Program-made: the position numbers and the translations under genes | Part shown: positions 10,301 through 20,743 of the stretch, piece after piece | Layout of the letters: each line of letters starts with the position of its first letter | Position numbering within the stretch: position 1 is the stretch's first letter | NCBI GenBank assembly: GCA_020746875.1 | Contig: JAGTJL010000015.1 | Coordinates: 744,001 to 808,000, forward strand | Origin: Rhexocercosporidium sp. MPI-PUGE-AT-0058 | Lineage: Eukaryota > Ascomycota > Leotiomycetes > Helotiales | Reading direction: 5' to 3' | DNA: 64,000 bases | The notes under the pieces: model-generated | Seen by the model: only the letters and a program-made list of their open reading frames with translations | Told to the model about the DNA's origin: nothing | The model's database searches: none

Positions 10301-12432
10301 TGGAGTCGTGATGCTTCGTGTAGGCTTTCTATCTCCTGCCAATTGTACATCCAGAGTATGTCTCATGCCTCGCGGTATGGTCCGAGGAGGTTAATTCGAG
10401 TCCACATCAATGCACATCATCTGGAGGTCTGGCCAGTGAGCCAATGGCTCAAGTTTCAGCTTTACGTCCACTATGAGGACTGGCCAGAAGGCCAGAAGGT
10501 ACTCGAAGGCGTCTCGATTCGGAGTGTAGGTGTAGGAGGGGCGGTAGGTCACATATCCTGACTTCGGGTGCTGGAAACATCGACTCGAAATCCAACACGG
10601 AACTGAAGGGGTCAAGAGCTCTTATACACCGCTCAGCACGGCCATGACAGAGGCCTTATCAATATCTGGGATATTAATAGCAGTCCATTAGTCTTGACTC
10701 TTGAGGTTTCTGTTCTAATTCGAGATCATTGTGGGACTTGGTCTGATTGGGCAACGTGCGAGATGCCGAGCAGACCAATAGCGGCCGCGTTTCTGACCAC
10801 CGAGACTCTCCCGCGGATTGTCCTTCTTCTCTTCTCCAACCAAGATAGGGAGAGAGAATTACTTTTCATAAGTACGCACATGTAGGGACAAGAGGGTCCG
10901 GTATTGGCTTGTATGCATTTTCTTCTTGCATGTTGATTCAACCTCTGTCGTTAACTTTGTTTTTCTTCAAATTCAATTTGCTCCAGACTCATTTCTAATT
11001 TCAAACATAAAAGTGGCCAGTGGGAGCCTCCTATCAATCATACAGTCTACTCTCGTTGAGCAGATTAAAACTCTTTCTCGGAGATATGAGAGACTTGTGG
11101 AGCCCTGCCTTGTTGAAGCAGCATACTACGGTTGAATAATTCTGCTTCTTCAATATGGCGACATTGTCAAATTACATCGTAGCTACATTGGAGTGTGCTT
11201 GAAGATACATTCAGTAGCCAGCCCTTCCCAACTCCGAAGAGCCAAGTAGACAACAGATCCAACTCATTAAAGCATAACACATAGCTTGAAGTCAGAGCCC
11301 ACAATCGGTTTGTAGTTCCGATTTCGAAGTATCTCTAGTATCATTCCAACCTGAGTTAAGTCAGCCACCACTGTACGACCTTCAACGGCGAAGGTCCCGT
11401 TACCTATCTCGGAACTGTTTTCAGAACACAAGGTAATACATCAAGAGTCATAACCCGACAGCCTACGTCCACGATACGTTTCTCTATCATTTGATATCCA
11501 TGGGGGAGTATTTCGCTCTTCCATCACACGAAATCACGCAAAGACATCACAAGAAAAGCGCCACAGCGCTTTGATGAGGCCGATACTGCTCCACCGCATA
11601 GCATCAAAGTACCACGAGGTATCTAATGACTACACTTCCCATGCAAGTACCCACATGTACCGCCAACTCTTGTTCAGATAATGTTGGCGGTGATTGTGCC
11701 ATCATGTCTCAATCTGACGAACTTAGCATTCTCCTTACCGACCAATGGAACCAACCCCGCGAGGTAAGAAACCATCGTTGAAATTTCCAGTCCATTCTAT
11801 CCATAGAATTATCAAATTCCGAACGACAAGACAACTCTCATCCCAAGAAACAGACTTCTCCCGGTCACGTACCGTCCATAGCTCAGCCGCAGCAGGGCAT
11901 TGAAACCCGGGAGGAATCTACCCGAGCCGCCAACACCATACCCAGAACTTTATTTTAAGGAAATCATCCAATGATTACACACTCGAACAAATCAAGCACA
12001 GATGATCTCCCCAAAAAAGCTTGTGCCGAGTTACAAGACTGGGATTTCTCCGCAAAGGCGGCTGTGTTCAAGGGGAAAGATCCTGTCTAAGACGAAGATT
12101 GATGGGATGGTTTGAATCACTGATGTTTTTTGACGTTCGGATACAGAAAGTAAGTGTGCATTGCAGAAGTGACAAGCCCGGCTGCGTTTTCCCGACCTGC
12201 CTCTGAGACGGCTGTCGTGACACAGCCCCTCTTTACCCGAATTCGGCCTCATCGATGTAGCCTCGCATGGAGAGTCGTCGTCAGTGCAGCAGGTTATCTC
12301 CAGGCCATCTGGAATGGCCTGCTCTTCTACAGCCACCCAATATCTCTTCTCGCTCTCTCTCTACCATCTTCCCCAGAACAATCTCAGGCTCAAACTTTTC
12401 TAACCTAATTCTTTGAACTCCTTGCCTAAATA
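7341..12432. other. Gene-poor region with at most one candidate gene
   Basis: Five kilobases without a recognisable gene. The only coding-like sequence is on the minus strand between about 8850 and 10615 and is listed separately. The rest has short frames with no motifs. A small inverted repeat (AATATC-TGG-GATATT) lies near 10660. No terminal repeats or transposase fragments were recognised, though old, mutated elements cannot be excluded by eye. Confidence 0.45.
8985..9425 (-). CDS. Candidate unrecognised protein fragment
   Basis: The acceptor CCTTTTTCAG precedes a frame that opens at 9425 and reads about 104 codons to a strong donor AAG|GTACGT at 9113. It contains segments such as HSIITGHGWSVYFTAPGSSG, MWFIQSAMQPTAGG and EMLVIRLHVEGAGRLFSVG, which look protein-like. 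Two continuations are possible. A 72-nt in-frame intron (9113-9042) would end the protein at 8985 with QLHTNANIL. A 144-nt intron (9113-8970) would lead to an exon 8969-8850 of 39 codons plus stop. Upstream exons are uncertain; other coding-like pieces lie at 9779-9497, 10108-9926 and 10570-10391. I recognise no family. It may be an orphan gene or a decaying one. Confidence 0.35.
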   Translation of the reverse strand, partial: KQLSTATTLQHHNATSRIPRSHPSRDISHSIITGHGWSVYFTAPGSSGAMTDEKNMWFIQSAMQPTAGGRNHGVGDRGHNGLKPEMLVIRLHVEGAGRLFSVGKVRLEINQVMSSGGLPVLPILIFVKVVLPEQSAYQLHTNANIL

Positions 12433-13332
12433 ATGCCTTCTTCCAGATTCCCTATCTTCTTTCGATCCGGCTACAGCAAAGTAGCCGATGCCGAATCTTG
12501 GGATACTCTCAAACCGACAAATCAAAATGGGAGTCTAGCTCGACAGTTCTTCCCAGGATATCGGATAGCCTTCTTTGCTATCTCTGGACTTTATATCGTA
12601 TCCATGTCTTTGGCATTGGCTATAATATTCCACCCAGAACTCTTTCAAAGAACGCTAGTCTCATCGAGGGTACCTGATAGTACGTTGATGTCCAGTTCTT
12701 TGGAAGAAAAGGTTCTGTGCTGATGCATACCAGTTCCGCGGGATCAGACGGTGGTGTTCAATGGCTATGTGGATTTCGAGGTCCAGAGAACGAAGAATGA
12801 TGCGTGGGCGAAGCTGATGCCGTGTAAGCTTGTCTGAATTCGCGAATGATACGTGCTTCGGCTTTTTCCTGACACATTTTGTTTTTGTAGCAGGAAGAGG
12901 CTTCGTCGAGATTCCAGTCGAAGTACCACTAGAAGACGGAGGAGTAGAAGTAAAGAACGAATACTTCTGCATCTCCATGTTCCACCAGCTCCACTGCATA
13001 GTAAGTCTCTACCATCCGTACTTCTCCTAGCATTGCTAACGCGAAACCATTTCCAGGCAGGTCTCAAATCGGCTTTTGAGAGTATGAGCAACGAGAACGA
13101 TTCCTCGCATGAGGATCACAGCATGCATCTCGCTCATTGCTTCGACTATCTTCGCCAAGGCGTAATGTGTGCAGGAGATATGACGCTGGAGCCCGCGTTC
13201 GAGTTGACTGGGAAGGATGCTGGAGTGAAGGGTGTGAATGGGTGGAATGTGGAACATCAGTGTAGGAACTACCAGACGATGTATGATTTTGCTGAAGAGC
13301 ATCGCTTCGAAAATACTAGCGGAATACTGTAA
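12433..13332 (+). CDS. UstYa-family (DUF3328) oxidase-like protein
   Basis: Exons 12433-12679, 12734-12823, 12891-13000, 13057-13332; 240 residues. The third exon must begin at 12891 (TTTTGTAG acceptor), because the next AG would create a stop codon. After about 40 residues comes one transmembrane helix (AFFAISGLYIVSMSLALAII). The two HxxHC motifs that define the family are present: HQLHC at about 144-148 and HLAHC at 173-177, followed by FDYLRQ and a later EHQCRNYQ. Characterised members (UstYa/Yb of ustiloxin, and cyclochlorotine enzymes) carry out oxidative cyclisation or hydroxylation of peptides. No NRPS, precursor peptide with repeated Kex2 sites, or other cluster enzyme is visible beside it, so it is a stand-alone copy here and its substrate is unknown. 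Confidence 0.88.
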
Positions 13333-13597
13333 TGAAGAAATGATAAGTTCCGCAGGGTCTCCATCAAGAAGCTTGTCCAGAGCACGAAAACCCAGTCCAG
13401 TTACCTGCAAAAGAGGAAATGTGACTATACTGATTAAGAAGATTCATACCCATTTCTGGAAAGGGGATACTTTATCAAAAATTCAATTTCCTACAAACTC
13501 CGCTTTTGACACCGTACCCTGCCCTTCAGCAAGTATGATACACTAACGCCGTATGGAATATGCACAGCAAACAAGCCAATGTCCCACCATCACCCGA

Positions 13598-15206
13598 TCA
13601 ATCACTATCACTGTCCTCGACCTTCTTGCCCTCTTTCTTCGCCTTTTTCTCTTTCTTCTCCTTCTTCTTGCGCTTGCGCTCAGCCTTCTCTTCCGCGGTC
13701 TCGCCCTCGTGTCTCTTGCGCTTCTTGCCACTTTCCTCTACACCGTTGCTGACCATGGAAACGTCTGCCTCTGGAGAAGCACCTGGTGACGAGGCGGTAA
13801 TCTGGGCAGGAGTTTCAGGGGCAGCAATTGCGTTTGCTGGGGCAGCACCGTCGAGAGGAGCGTTGAAGTCCTTGTACTCGTTGTTCCACTTGGCGGGGGT
13901 GGCTTCGTTGGCTCGGCCGTATTTGTCAAGCTTGCCGTCAGCCTTCATCTTCTTCTTCTCCAAAGCAACAGGTCCAAGTCCCCATCTTCTTGGGTAAAGA
14001 TCGCGCTCCATAATGCAACGCTTGACCTTTGCGACGACTCCATGATCGCAAGTTGACAGCTCAACTGTTGACATTTGTGCAATACCCAGAGCGATAGCCT
14101 CGCCCTTGGTGGTCATCAGTACAACCTCCTCGTGAACTTCAATACCAGACTCTAAAGGATTTATTAGCGCTGAAAGTCGTGGGGATTGAGAGAAACATAC
14201 CATATCGCAGTAAACCAGGAATCATCAACTTAGCACCATAGCATACAGCATTAACAGCACTGTCCTTGACGACAATTCTCTTGTAGGTGGTGAGGAGGGT
14301 CTCTAGAGGTGAAATTACTCTCCTCAGGTAAGACTCGTCCCGGGTGTTGTCTTGCATCCATTGGGCATCCAAAACGTCGTGGAGAGTGACCATGCCCTTG
14401 GTCTCATCCATAGCACCACTTCGAACTCGACGCAGTTCTTGCATATGAGCTCCAACACCCAACAACAGACCCAAATGAACACAAAGCGTACGGATGTAGG
14501 TTCCTGCTTCACAACTGACCCAGAAAACGCCCAAGTGCCTTTCATTGTCGAACTCATACAGCTTGCTCTCGTGGATGGTTCGGATACGGAGTTGTCGCTT
14601 GACGGCGGAGATCAAAGGAGGACGTTGGAAGAGGGCACCAGTCAAAGTCTCTAGAGCTCGCGCAAATTGTGCCTCGCCACCTGGGAGCTTGTCGTGTAAT
14701 CGAATAACGCAGACATACTCCTTTCCAGCACCTTGTTGCGATTTGACAAGTCTTGTTGCGCGGTCAATGCAGACGATCAAGCATCCAGTAACCTTAGGAT
14801 CGAGGGTACCACTGTGACCAGTTTTCTCGACTCTGGTTCGAAGTTAGTATAGATATCCAAGCCATTGATCTGGGGCTTATCTACCTAAGCATGCGCTTTA
14901 CCCAGGCGACGACTTCGTGACTGGAGGGGTTGGAGGGCTTGTCGAGGTTGATCACACCAGAGCTGATGTATGATTTGAGGTCGCGATTGAGAGGATTGCA
15001 GCCAACTGGAATGGGAGTGAAGTGTCCAGTGCGTACAAGTACTATCAATCAGTCAGTCTACCATCTCTGCAGCAATTGGAGCAGAAAATCGTACAATTGG
15101 TGTAGTTCTTCAGCAGAAGAGGCCATTCGCTCGAATCTGCCGCTGGCGTGGCAGCTTCGGGTTTGATGGTATAGTCCGCATCTTTGGGCGTAACAATCAT
15201 AGCCAT
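13598..15206 (-). CDS. CBF5: H/ACA snoRNP pseudouridine synthase Cbf5/dyskerin
   Basis: Catalytic subunit of H/ACA snoRNPs; it converts uridine to pseudouridine in rRNA in the nucleolus. Exons 15206-15095, 15041-14885, 14832-14201, 14151-13598 give 484 residues, the usual fungal length. Domains: the N-terminal dyskerin-like segment ([30 protein letters not shown]), the TruB catalytic domain with [12 protein letters not shown] (catalytic Asp about residue 101) and [12 protein letters not shown], then the PUA domain ([25 protein letters not shown]). The C-terminus is a run of [12 protein letters not shown] basic and acidic residues, the nucleolar tail known from yeast Cbf5. The start ATGGCTATG follows a good AAG context. 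Intron phases are all consistent. Confidence 0.95.
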
Positions 15207-16036
15207 CTTGTCTGGCTGTTCCGAGGATCCCTTTTCCGTGTCGTGGTATGAATAGAAATATCGAAGCTCCTCCTAGACATTGACTCGAAATATTCTTGAG
15301 CTCCCATTTAATTTTTACCGAAGCCAATTTTCGTGGTGTGGATCTAACCATTCCCAGTCTAGCCCCAGATCATGTGATCATGCTCGAAATTTCACCTGAG
15401 TGTTCATATCGAACGGCTTCTTGAAAGAGATAGCATGTAGCGTATCAATATTTTCGAATTAGGTTCTAGCTAAAACTTGATAGGCAACACTAGCAAACTC
15501 TATGTTGAGCTTCTGAGCTGCAGGAAGGTTGGACATCTTCATGACAGTCAGTTTCTGTATGTTAGCCTTCTAGAACAGGAAGGTTTATAGGATTTTTTTT
15601 CCCTACGGCAAGTTACATTTCCTGGAATGATTGTTGCATACTCCTACGAAGTCTCAAGGGACGGTTCTGGCAAATTTATCTCGAGATCATCGAACGACTT
15701 GGGCTCTTAGAGAGCGATATGTGGTAGCAGAACGTAGAAAGTACTAGCAAGCGATATAAAGGATGAGAGAGGACTTTCTCGCTGGGAATTGGAGCTCATC
15801 ACAATAAATGAGTTCAAAGATGTCAAGTTGAAGCAATAAAGACAACAGCTAGTAGCGCAAATAGTATTCTCATACATAAATTTCTCTCATTCCCACAGAC
15901 CAAAAGGGTATCCTTCTGTATATACAAGCGTGCCGAATAACGCCCCGTAGATGCATAATTTCCGAAGAACGCCATCGCAACCTAGCGACCAAGATTTTCC
16001 ATGCTCATAAACTCCCAATGCTATGCCGTACAGCGT
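15207..16036. other. Intergenic region, nothing recognised
   Basis: About 0.8 kb between the CBF5 start and the SAC3 stop. It should hold the CBF5 promoter and the SAC3 3' UTR; a CAATAAA-like word on the plus strand at about 15835 is not on the coding strand of either gene. No coding signal seen. Confidence 0.45.
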
Positions 16037-19000
16037 CTATGATGTACTCCGACTTCCGGTTTCCCTCTCCAACTCCCTTCTGTAATATTCTTCCCCCTCC
16101 TCCATCATTTCCCTGATCCGCTTCGCCCTCGCAAACAAATCCTCGTCCTCATCGTCATACGATCGTTTTTGCCCGGAGTTCTTCCTTCCCGACATGACGG
16201 CCTTTGCCCTGGCCTTAATAGCCTCTACATCCTCCACTTCGCCACCAGAATCGCCATCCATCTCAGGTCGTGCTGTACGCTTGATCGGAACACTTCTTGG
16301 TGTCGATTGCTGTTTCGATTGCTGAGGTGTTGCGGGTTTAATAAATCCATCGAAAGATCGCTTCGTATTTAACATTTTCTGCGCCGCTGTATTTGCGAGT
16401 GGGGTTCCGTCGTGAAGAGTCGATATTCCCCTAGCTTTGAGGCGGAAGTAGTCGGTTTGTACTCCACTGACTTGAGGACGATCCTGCTCATCCCGAATGT
16501 TGCGATCGGATAAGAGGTGAATCCTTGAACCTCCCTGCAGGTAAGTAGGGTCGGACATTAGAGAGCGACGCAAGGGATTGTCCGACTTTCCACGTCTGTG
16601 CTTGCTTACCGTGGAGGATTGGCTGATGGTAGATCGCTCAGAACGTTGCGATCGTTGGCGTTTGTGGGTAGGCTTGCGATTTTCTTCCACAATCGCTCGA
16701 ACTTCGCCCACTGCATCATGAACTCCATTCAAAATACCACTCGCCCCAATAAGACTCTCCAAACTACCCTGCCTCTGCCTGGTGGTCGAGGCGCGGAACT
16801 CTTCAACCACGGCCGCAGATTGTGACGCCTTCGATGCCCTAAAGCTCTCTGCCATTTCCCGTCGAGCTTTGCGAGCTTCCCTTCCCCTTCGCTTCAGCCA
16901 TCGTAAATGGGCCTGTTCCCTCCACAGATAGCCATACTTTGTGGCTAAGCTCTTATATCTAAACAGATCCGCCTCGGCACGGGCTGACTCCTCTGCCTCC
17001 CTGGTGAGCCGTACTTTTTCTTCTTCCACAAACTGCTGTGCTGCAGCCCGCAGAATAGTTTCGACCTGGAACGAAGTAAATTGTTCTACGATACCTTCAC
17101 TGCCCAGGGCGAACCAATCTGTTAACCCGGCGAATCTGTCGAAAGGCGGGGGAGGAGGCTTTGCGACAAAGGCAGAGTTCTGCTGGATAGCTGTGAAAGG
17201 TTGCAAGGTAGGACCTCCGGGGCTATCCTTCGGCGTCTTGCTTTGGGACTGAGTAGCTCCATTGAACATCGCTCCATGATTGGAGACAGGTGGATTGGGC
17301 GTTCCAAGAAATCCAGGCGACTGTTGACTTGGTGGAGGTTGAGACTCGAGAATAGACTCTGGTGGAGTGGAAACAGTCGCAGGTACCGGCGTATTCGAGA
17401 ATCGTTGCTGGGGAAAGAAAGAAACGGGTTTAGACACAGCTGTAGATGGCGCCGGTACCGAAGAGGTTACGATCGGTTGTGACGGAGGCGTTGGAGCAAA
17501 AGAGAATGTAAGAGGAGCTTGATTCTTGGGCGACTCTTTCTGTGGTAACGGCTGTATGGGAAATGCACTCTCACTATTCACTTGCTGCTTGGGGAAGAAT
17601 GCCGAGGCGCCATTTTTTGGTTGACTGGGAGAAAATGATGTTCTGCCATTCACGGGCTGCTTCGTGAAAATCGACGTTTCTCTGGCCGTCGGCTGCTTTA
17701 TGAAGATTGGGGGTGCTCCATTTGTTGGCTGGGGTGAAAATACTGAGCTTGGTTTCGGCTCGACCAAATCCGCTGACACGGGTGGTTGTGGAGGAGGTTG
17801 GCCTGCCGTTGGAGCAAAGCCAGAGAAGCCCTCAGATATCTTTGCAGTACCAATGCGATCAAATATAGAGGCGGGTTTAGGTTGGCTCTCCTGTACTGGT
17901 GGGGGTGTGCTCGCAGGGAAAGCTGGACCTTGGCCAAAGCCTTGTGTAATCGGTGGGTTTGAGGAAAGCCCCTGTGCAAAATCGTTTGGCTTGGGCACTG
18001 GATCAGACTGCTTGACAAACAGCCCCTCCTCTTCCTCCTCACTCGATGGGCTCTCGCTAGCAACCTCTTCGTACACAGTGTTGTAAAGAACATGTTGCAA
18101 AGAGTGCCTCCCGCGCTTCTTTTCCACATACGGCTGTGAGTGGTATTGCTTTCCCTCAATATGGTTGAGCACGTTCCCAGGTTCCATTGACAGGTAGGTC
18201 AATCCATCAGCCTCTTCAAAGACGAGGTCCCGAGCCTCGCACCATGGAATGACGTCGTCCTCGTCGTCGAATCGTAAATACTCATTCAGCACCGGGACAG
18301 TCCAATCCTTGATCTGGTTTCGTTGCTTCCGGTACGAAGCAAGAATCGTTTTCACAATCGCCTCACGAGCGTCGTTGAACCAGATCTCAGCGAAGCAAGC
18401 CATCGTATATGACGTCTTTTTGTCTTTAACAATGTCAAAGAAACGGGAAAATGCGTTTTGTGCGATATCGGTTGGTGCTGTGGGTTTGAGGGGCCCATGC
18501 ATGTCCCAGTTGTTACCAAGGGCTTCAGCCATGCCGAGTGCGATCTTCATTTCATTTGCTTCGAATAGATCCCAACCCCAGCTATGCACCATTTCCAGGA
18601 GCCCGGGGTTCGACTTTCGTTGAATCACTACCAGGTATGCCCGGAACTCAGCCTCATTCTTGCACATAACTCCGTTTGCCTTGCAGTCTCCATAGGCCTG
18701 CATGAGAGATATCATGGTATTTCCGAGCTGTTCGAATTCCTGATGGGTGTCGAAGGTTTCGGAGTAATTTTCGGGTTTCGACATGAGATGGAGAGAAATG
18801 GTGTGAAATCTAGCGATAGTCTCGAGACAGTAGACCTGATCCACGAGCTCTGGTGGACTCATGAAGGAATGGAATACAAAATCTCGTCGAATTGCACGAG
18901 TCCGATTCCAGAGGAAGCCGTGAACTTTAGATATGTTGGCTTCGGTCAACACATCTTTCATCAGATAATCAACGGTGCGCCGGAGTGCTGCAGTAGTCCT

Positions 19001-20743
19001 AACTTCACTTGGCAAAGGAGCCGATTGACCTGCAGATGAGCGGGCCAGGATTTTGACCATTTTGTCCATAACTGCATGCCGAGTTGGCGTTCCGTCAGAT
19101 TGCACTCCCTTCTCTGAGACATCGACCCGACTTTCTACCAATCTTTCGATCTTCTCAAACTCTGGGCACATCTCCTCGCATGTGCCCTTGAAGTCGATTG
19201 CATCCTTCAGATTTTTCGGTTTGTCTGGGTCATCGATCAGGCCTGCCTTCATGAGCGAATTCCGGACCTTATCTTGGTACGCCTTGTAGTTCTGAAGATG
19301 CTGAAACATCTCCGGGATTGAGAGTAGCTGACGTTCGAACATCAGATCGTACGTGGGCATTGGAGGTGGAACGATTCGGTCCTTCTTCAGTTGCTGCTCG
19401 ACTTTGGCAGCCAGTGAGTTGGGAGCTGGCTTTGCAGAAACCGAGGACCCAAAGTTTGGGGACTTTTTGGAGAACATGGGAGTGTTGGATACATCACCTG
19501 GCTTAGATGTGGGGACAGGATTGGGCTTTGGGGATGTTCCATTCGTGGCTGGTTTGGCTAAAGCTCCAGGCGAAATAGATGTACCATTCATAGCACCAAA
19601 CGAATTCTTGACAGAACCAAATGTGCTTGTGTTGTTACCACCCAGAGAGCCAAAAGTGTTCGTGGATTTTGAGGGAAAGCCAGCAAAGCTAGTGTTCGAG
19701 GGCGTTCCGAACGGACTTAGCTTTGACTGAGCTGAAGCACTGGACATTTTATCTGCATTCGTAGGGGTTCCTCCAAATGAGTTTAGTGTTGACTGCGTGC
19801 TAAAGACGCCCGAGGACGGTTTCGACCATGGGTTCGATGATGGCGCACCAAAGCTGCTGGAAGCCGCAGATTTTGAAGGGACAGCAAAGGGATTTGACGG
19901 AGAACTTGGCTTATCAAAGGGGTTTGTGGTAGTCTCCGCCGGCGAAGCCACGCCGAAAGGAGAAAAAGATGGCTTTCCAAAGGGGTTCGCAGCTGTGTCT
20001 GGTTTTGAAGGGGCGCCAAAAGGATTCGAGTTCGTACTAGGTTTATTGAATGGGTTCGCAGACGTATCAGCCATTGATGCAGCACCGAAAGTAGTAGTAC
20101 CTGCTGACTTTCCAAAAGGATTTATAGCTCCCTCTGATTTTGGAGAGGCACCAAATGGATTCGAGTTAGAGGTTGGGGTAATCACACTCGATGTGGTGCC
20201 AGGTTTCGGTGCGAAGGGATTGAACGCTGCTGGAGCTGCGGATCCAAAGGAAGATGGTGCTGCTGTTGGAGCTTGCGCGAAAGGAGTCGTCGTCGCTGGA
20301 GAGGGCGGCTTGCTGAAGGGGCCTGACTTCTGCTCAGTGGCTGTATCTGCGAACTTGGTCGGCTTGCTGGTATACGGACCATTGCCTCTATCTCCTCCCC
20401 CATTGACCATTGTTCCCTTTTCCCTCTGAGCTCTTTTCGCAGCATTCTCGAGGCGCTCTTTTTCGAAGGCGTTCGAGGTGCTATATCCTGGTGGTGTACC
20501 TGCTTTTAGGCCCTTTGAGTAAGGTTTCTTGTACTTGTGACCGCGGGTCCATGACTGGGGTATGTTGGTAGTCTCGCGCATAGCGACAGGACCTGTGGGG
20601 ATAGAAGAATCATTTGTACACTTACCTGAGGAGTTTGGGCCGATTGTTGAGCCTGCTCCTCGACTCGTTGAATCCTGACCTCTTCCTCTCGAAGAACGGC
20701 TGGCGCGTTGATTGCGATGGCTACCTTGGCGGCCGAGCTGCAT
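16037..20743 (-). CDS. SAC3: SAC3/GANP-type nuclear mRNA export factor
   Basis: Scaffold of the TREX-2 complex, which links transcribed genes to the nuclear pore. It is read as one frame of 1568 residues, or 1557 if a possible 33-nt intron at 20593-20625 is spliced. Residues about 100-470 are rich in nucleoporin-like FG repeats (NPFG, SPFG, FGAP, NPFxKPS), resembling vertebrate GANP. The SAC3/GANP domain spans about residues 515-840, starting GTCEEMCPEFEKIERLVES and including TDYLMKD-like and RRDFVFHSF segments. A Pro/Gln-rich linker follows. From about 1205 a basic helical stretch (LTDWFALGSEGIVEQF, YKSLATKYGYLWREQAHLRW) fits the Cdc31/Sus1-binding region. The C-terminus is charged. Long open frames on the opposite strand are low-complexity shadows. 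Confidence 0.93.
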   Translation of the reverse strand: MQLGRQGSHRNQRASRSSRGRGQDSTSRGAGSTIGPNSSGKCTNDSSIPTGPVAMRETTNIPQSWTRGHKYKKPYSKGLKAGTPPGYSTSNAFEKERLENAAKRAQREKGTMVNGGGDRGNGPYTSKPTKFADTATEQKSGPFSKPPSPATTTPFAQAPTAAPSSFGSAAPAAFNPFAPKPGTTSSVITPTSNSNPFGASPKSEGAINPFGKSAGTTTFGAASMADTSANPFNKPSTNSNPFGAPSKPDTAANPFGKPSFSPFGVASPAETTTNPFDKPSSPSNPFAVPSKSAASSSFGAPSSNPWSKPSSGVFSTQSTLNSFGGTPTNADKMSSASAQSKLSPFGTPSNTSFAGFPSKSTNTFGSLGGNNTSTFGSVKNSFGAMNGTSISPGALAKPATNGTSPKPNPVPTSKPGDVSNTPMFSKKSPNFGSSVSAKPAPNSLAAKVEQQLKKDRIVPPPMPTYDLMFERQLLSIPEMFQHLQNYKAYQDKVRNSLMKAGLIDDPDKPKNLKDAIDFKGTCEEMCPEFEKIERLVESRVDVSEKGVQSDGTPTRHAVMDKMVKILARSSAGQSAPLPSEVRTTAALRRTVDYLMKDVLTEANISKVHGFLWNRTRAIRRDFVFHSFMSPPELVDQVYCLETIARFHTISLHLMSKPENYSETFDTHQEFEQLGNTMISLMQAYGDCKANGVMCKNEAEFRAYLVVIQRKSNPGLLEMVHSWGWDLFEANEMKIALGMAEALGNNWDMHGPLKPTAPTDIAQNAFSRFFDIVKDKKTSYTMACFAEIWFNDAREAIVKTILASYRKQRNQIKDWTVPVLNEYLRFDDEDDVIPWCEARDLVFEEADGLTYLSMEPGNVLNHIEGKQYHSQPYVEKKRGRHSLQHVLYNTVYEEVASESPSSEEEEEGLFVKQSDPVPKPNDFAQGLSSNPPITQGFGQGPAFPASTPPPVQESQPKPASIFDRIGTAKISEGFSGFAPTAGQPPPQPPVSADLVEPKPSSVFSPQPTNGAPPIFIKQPTARETSIFTKQPVNGRTSFSPSQPKNGASAFFPKQQVNSESAFPIQPLPQKESPKNQAPLTFSFAPTPPSQPIVTSSVPAPSTAVSKPVSFFPQQRFSNTPVPATVSTPPESILESQPPPSQQSPGFLGTPNPPVSNHGAMFNGATQSQSKTPKDSPGGPTLQPFTAIQQNSAFVAKPPPPPFDRFAGLTDWFALGSEGIVEQFTSFQVETILRAAAQQFVEEEKVRLTREAEESARAEADLFRYKSLATKYGYLWREQAHLRWLKRRGREARKARREMAESFRASKASQSAAVVEEFRASTTRQRQGSLESLIGASGILNGVHDAVGEVRAIVEENRKPTHKRQRSQRSERSTISQSSTVSKHRRGKSDNPLRRSLMSDPTYLQGGSRIHLLSDRNIRDEQDRPQVSGVQTDYFRLKARGISTLHDGTPLANTAAQKMLNTKRSFDGFIKPATPQQSKQQSTPRSVPIKRTARPEMDGDSGGEVEDVEAIKARAKAVMSGRKNSGQKRSYDDEDEDLFARAKRIREMMEEGEEYYRRELERETGSRSTS

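Noticed and set aside
12021..12420. RiPP precursor peptide beside the UstYa gene
   Set aside because: No signal peptide followed by repeated segments bounded by Lys-Arg sites could be found on either strand near the UstYa gene.
19797..20429. 210-codon open frame opposite the SAC3 FG region
   Set aside because: It is the antisense of a low-complexity Pro/Gly/Phe-Ser coding stretch, which often stays open by codon bias. It lacks its own conserved motifs.
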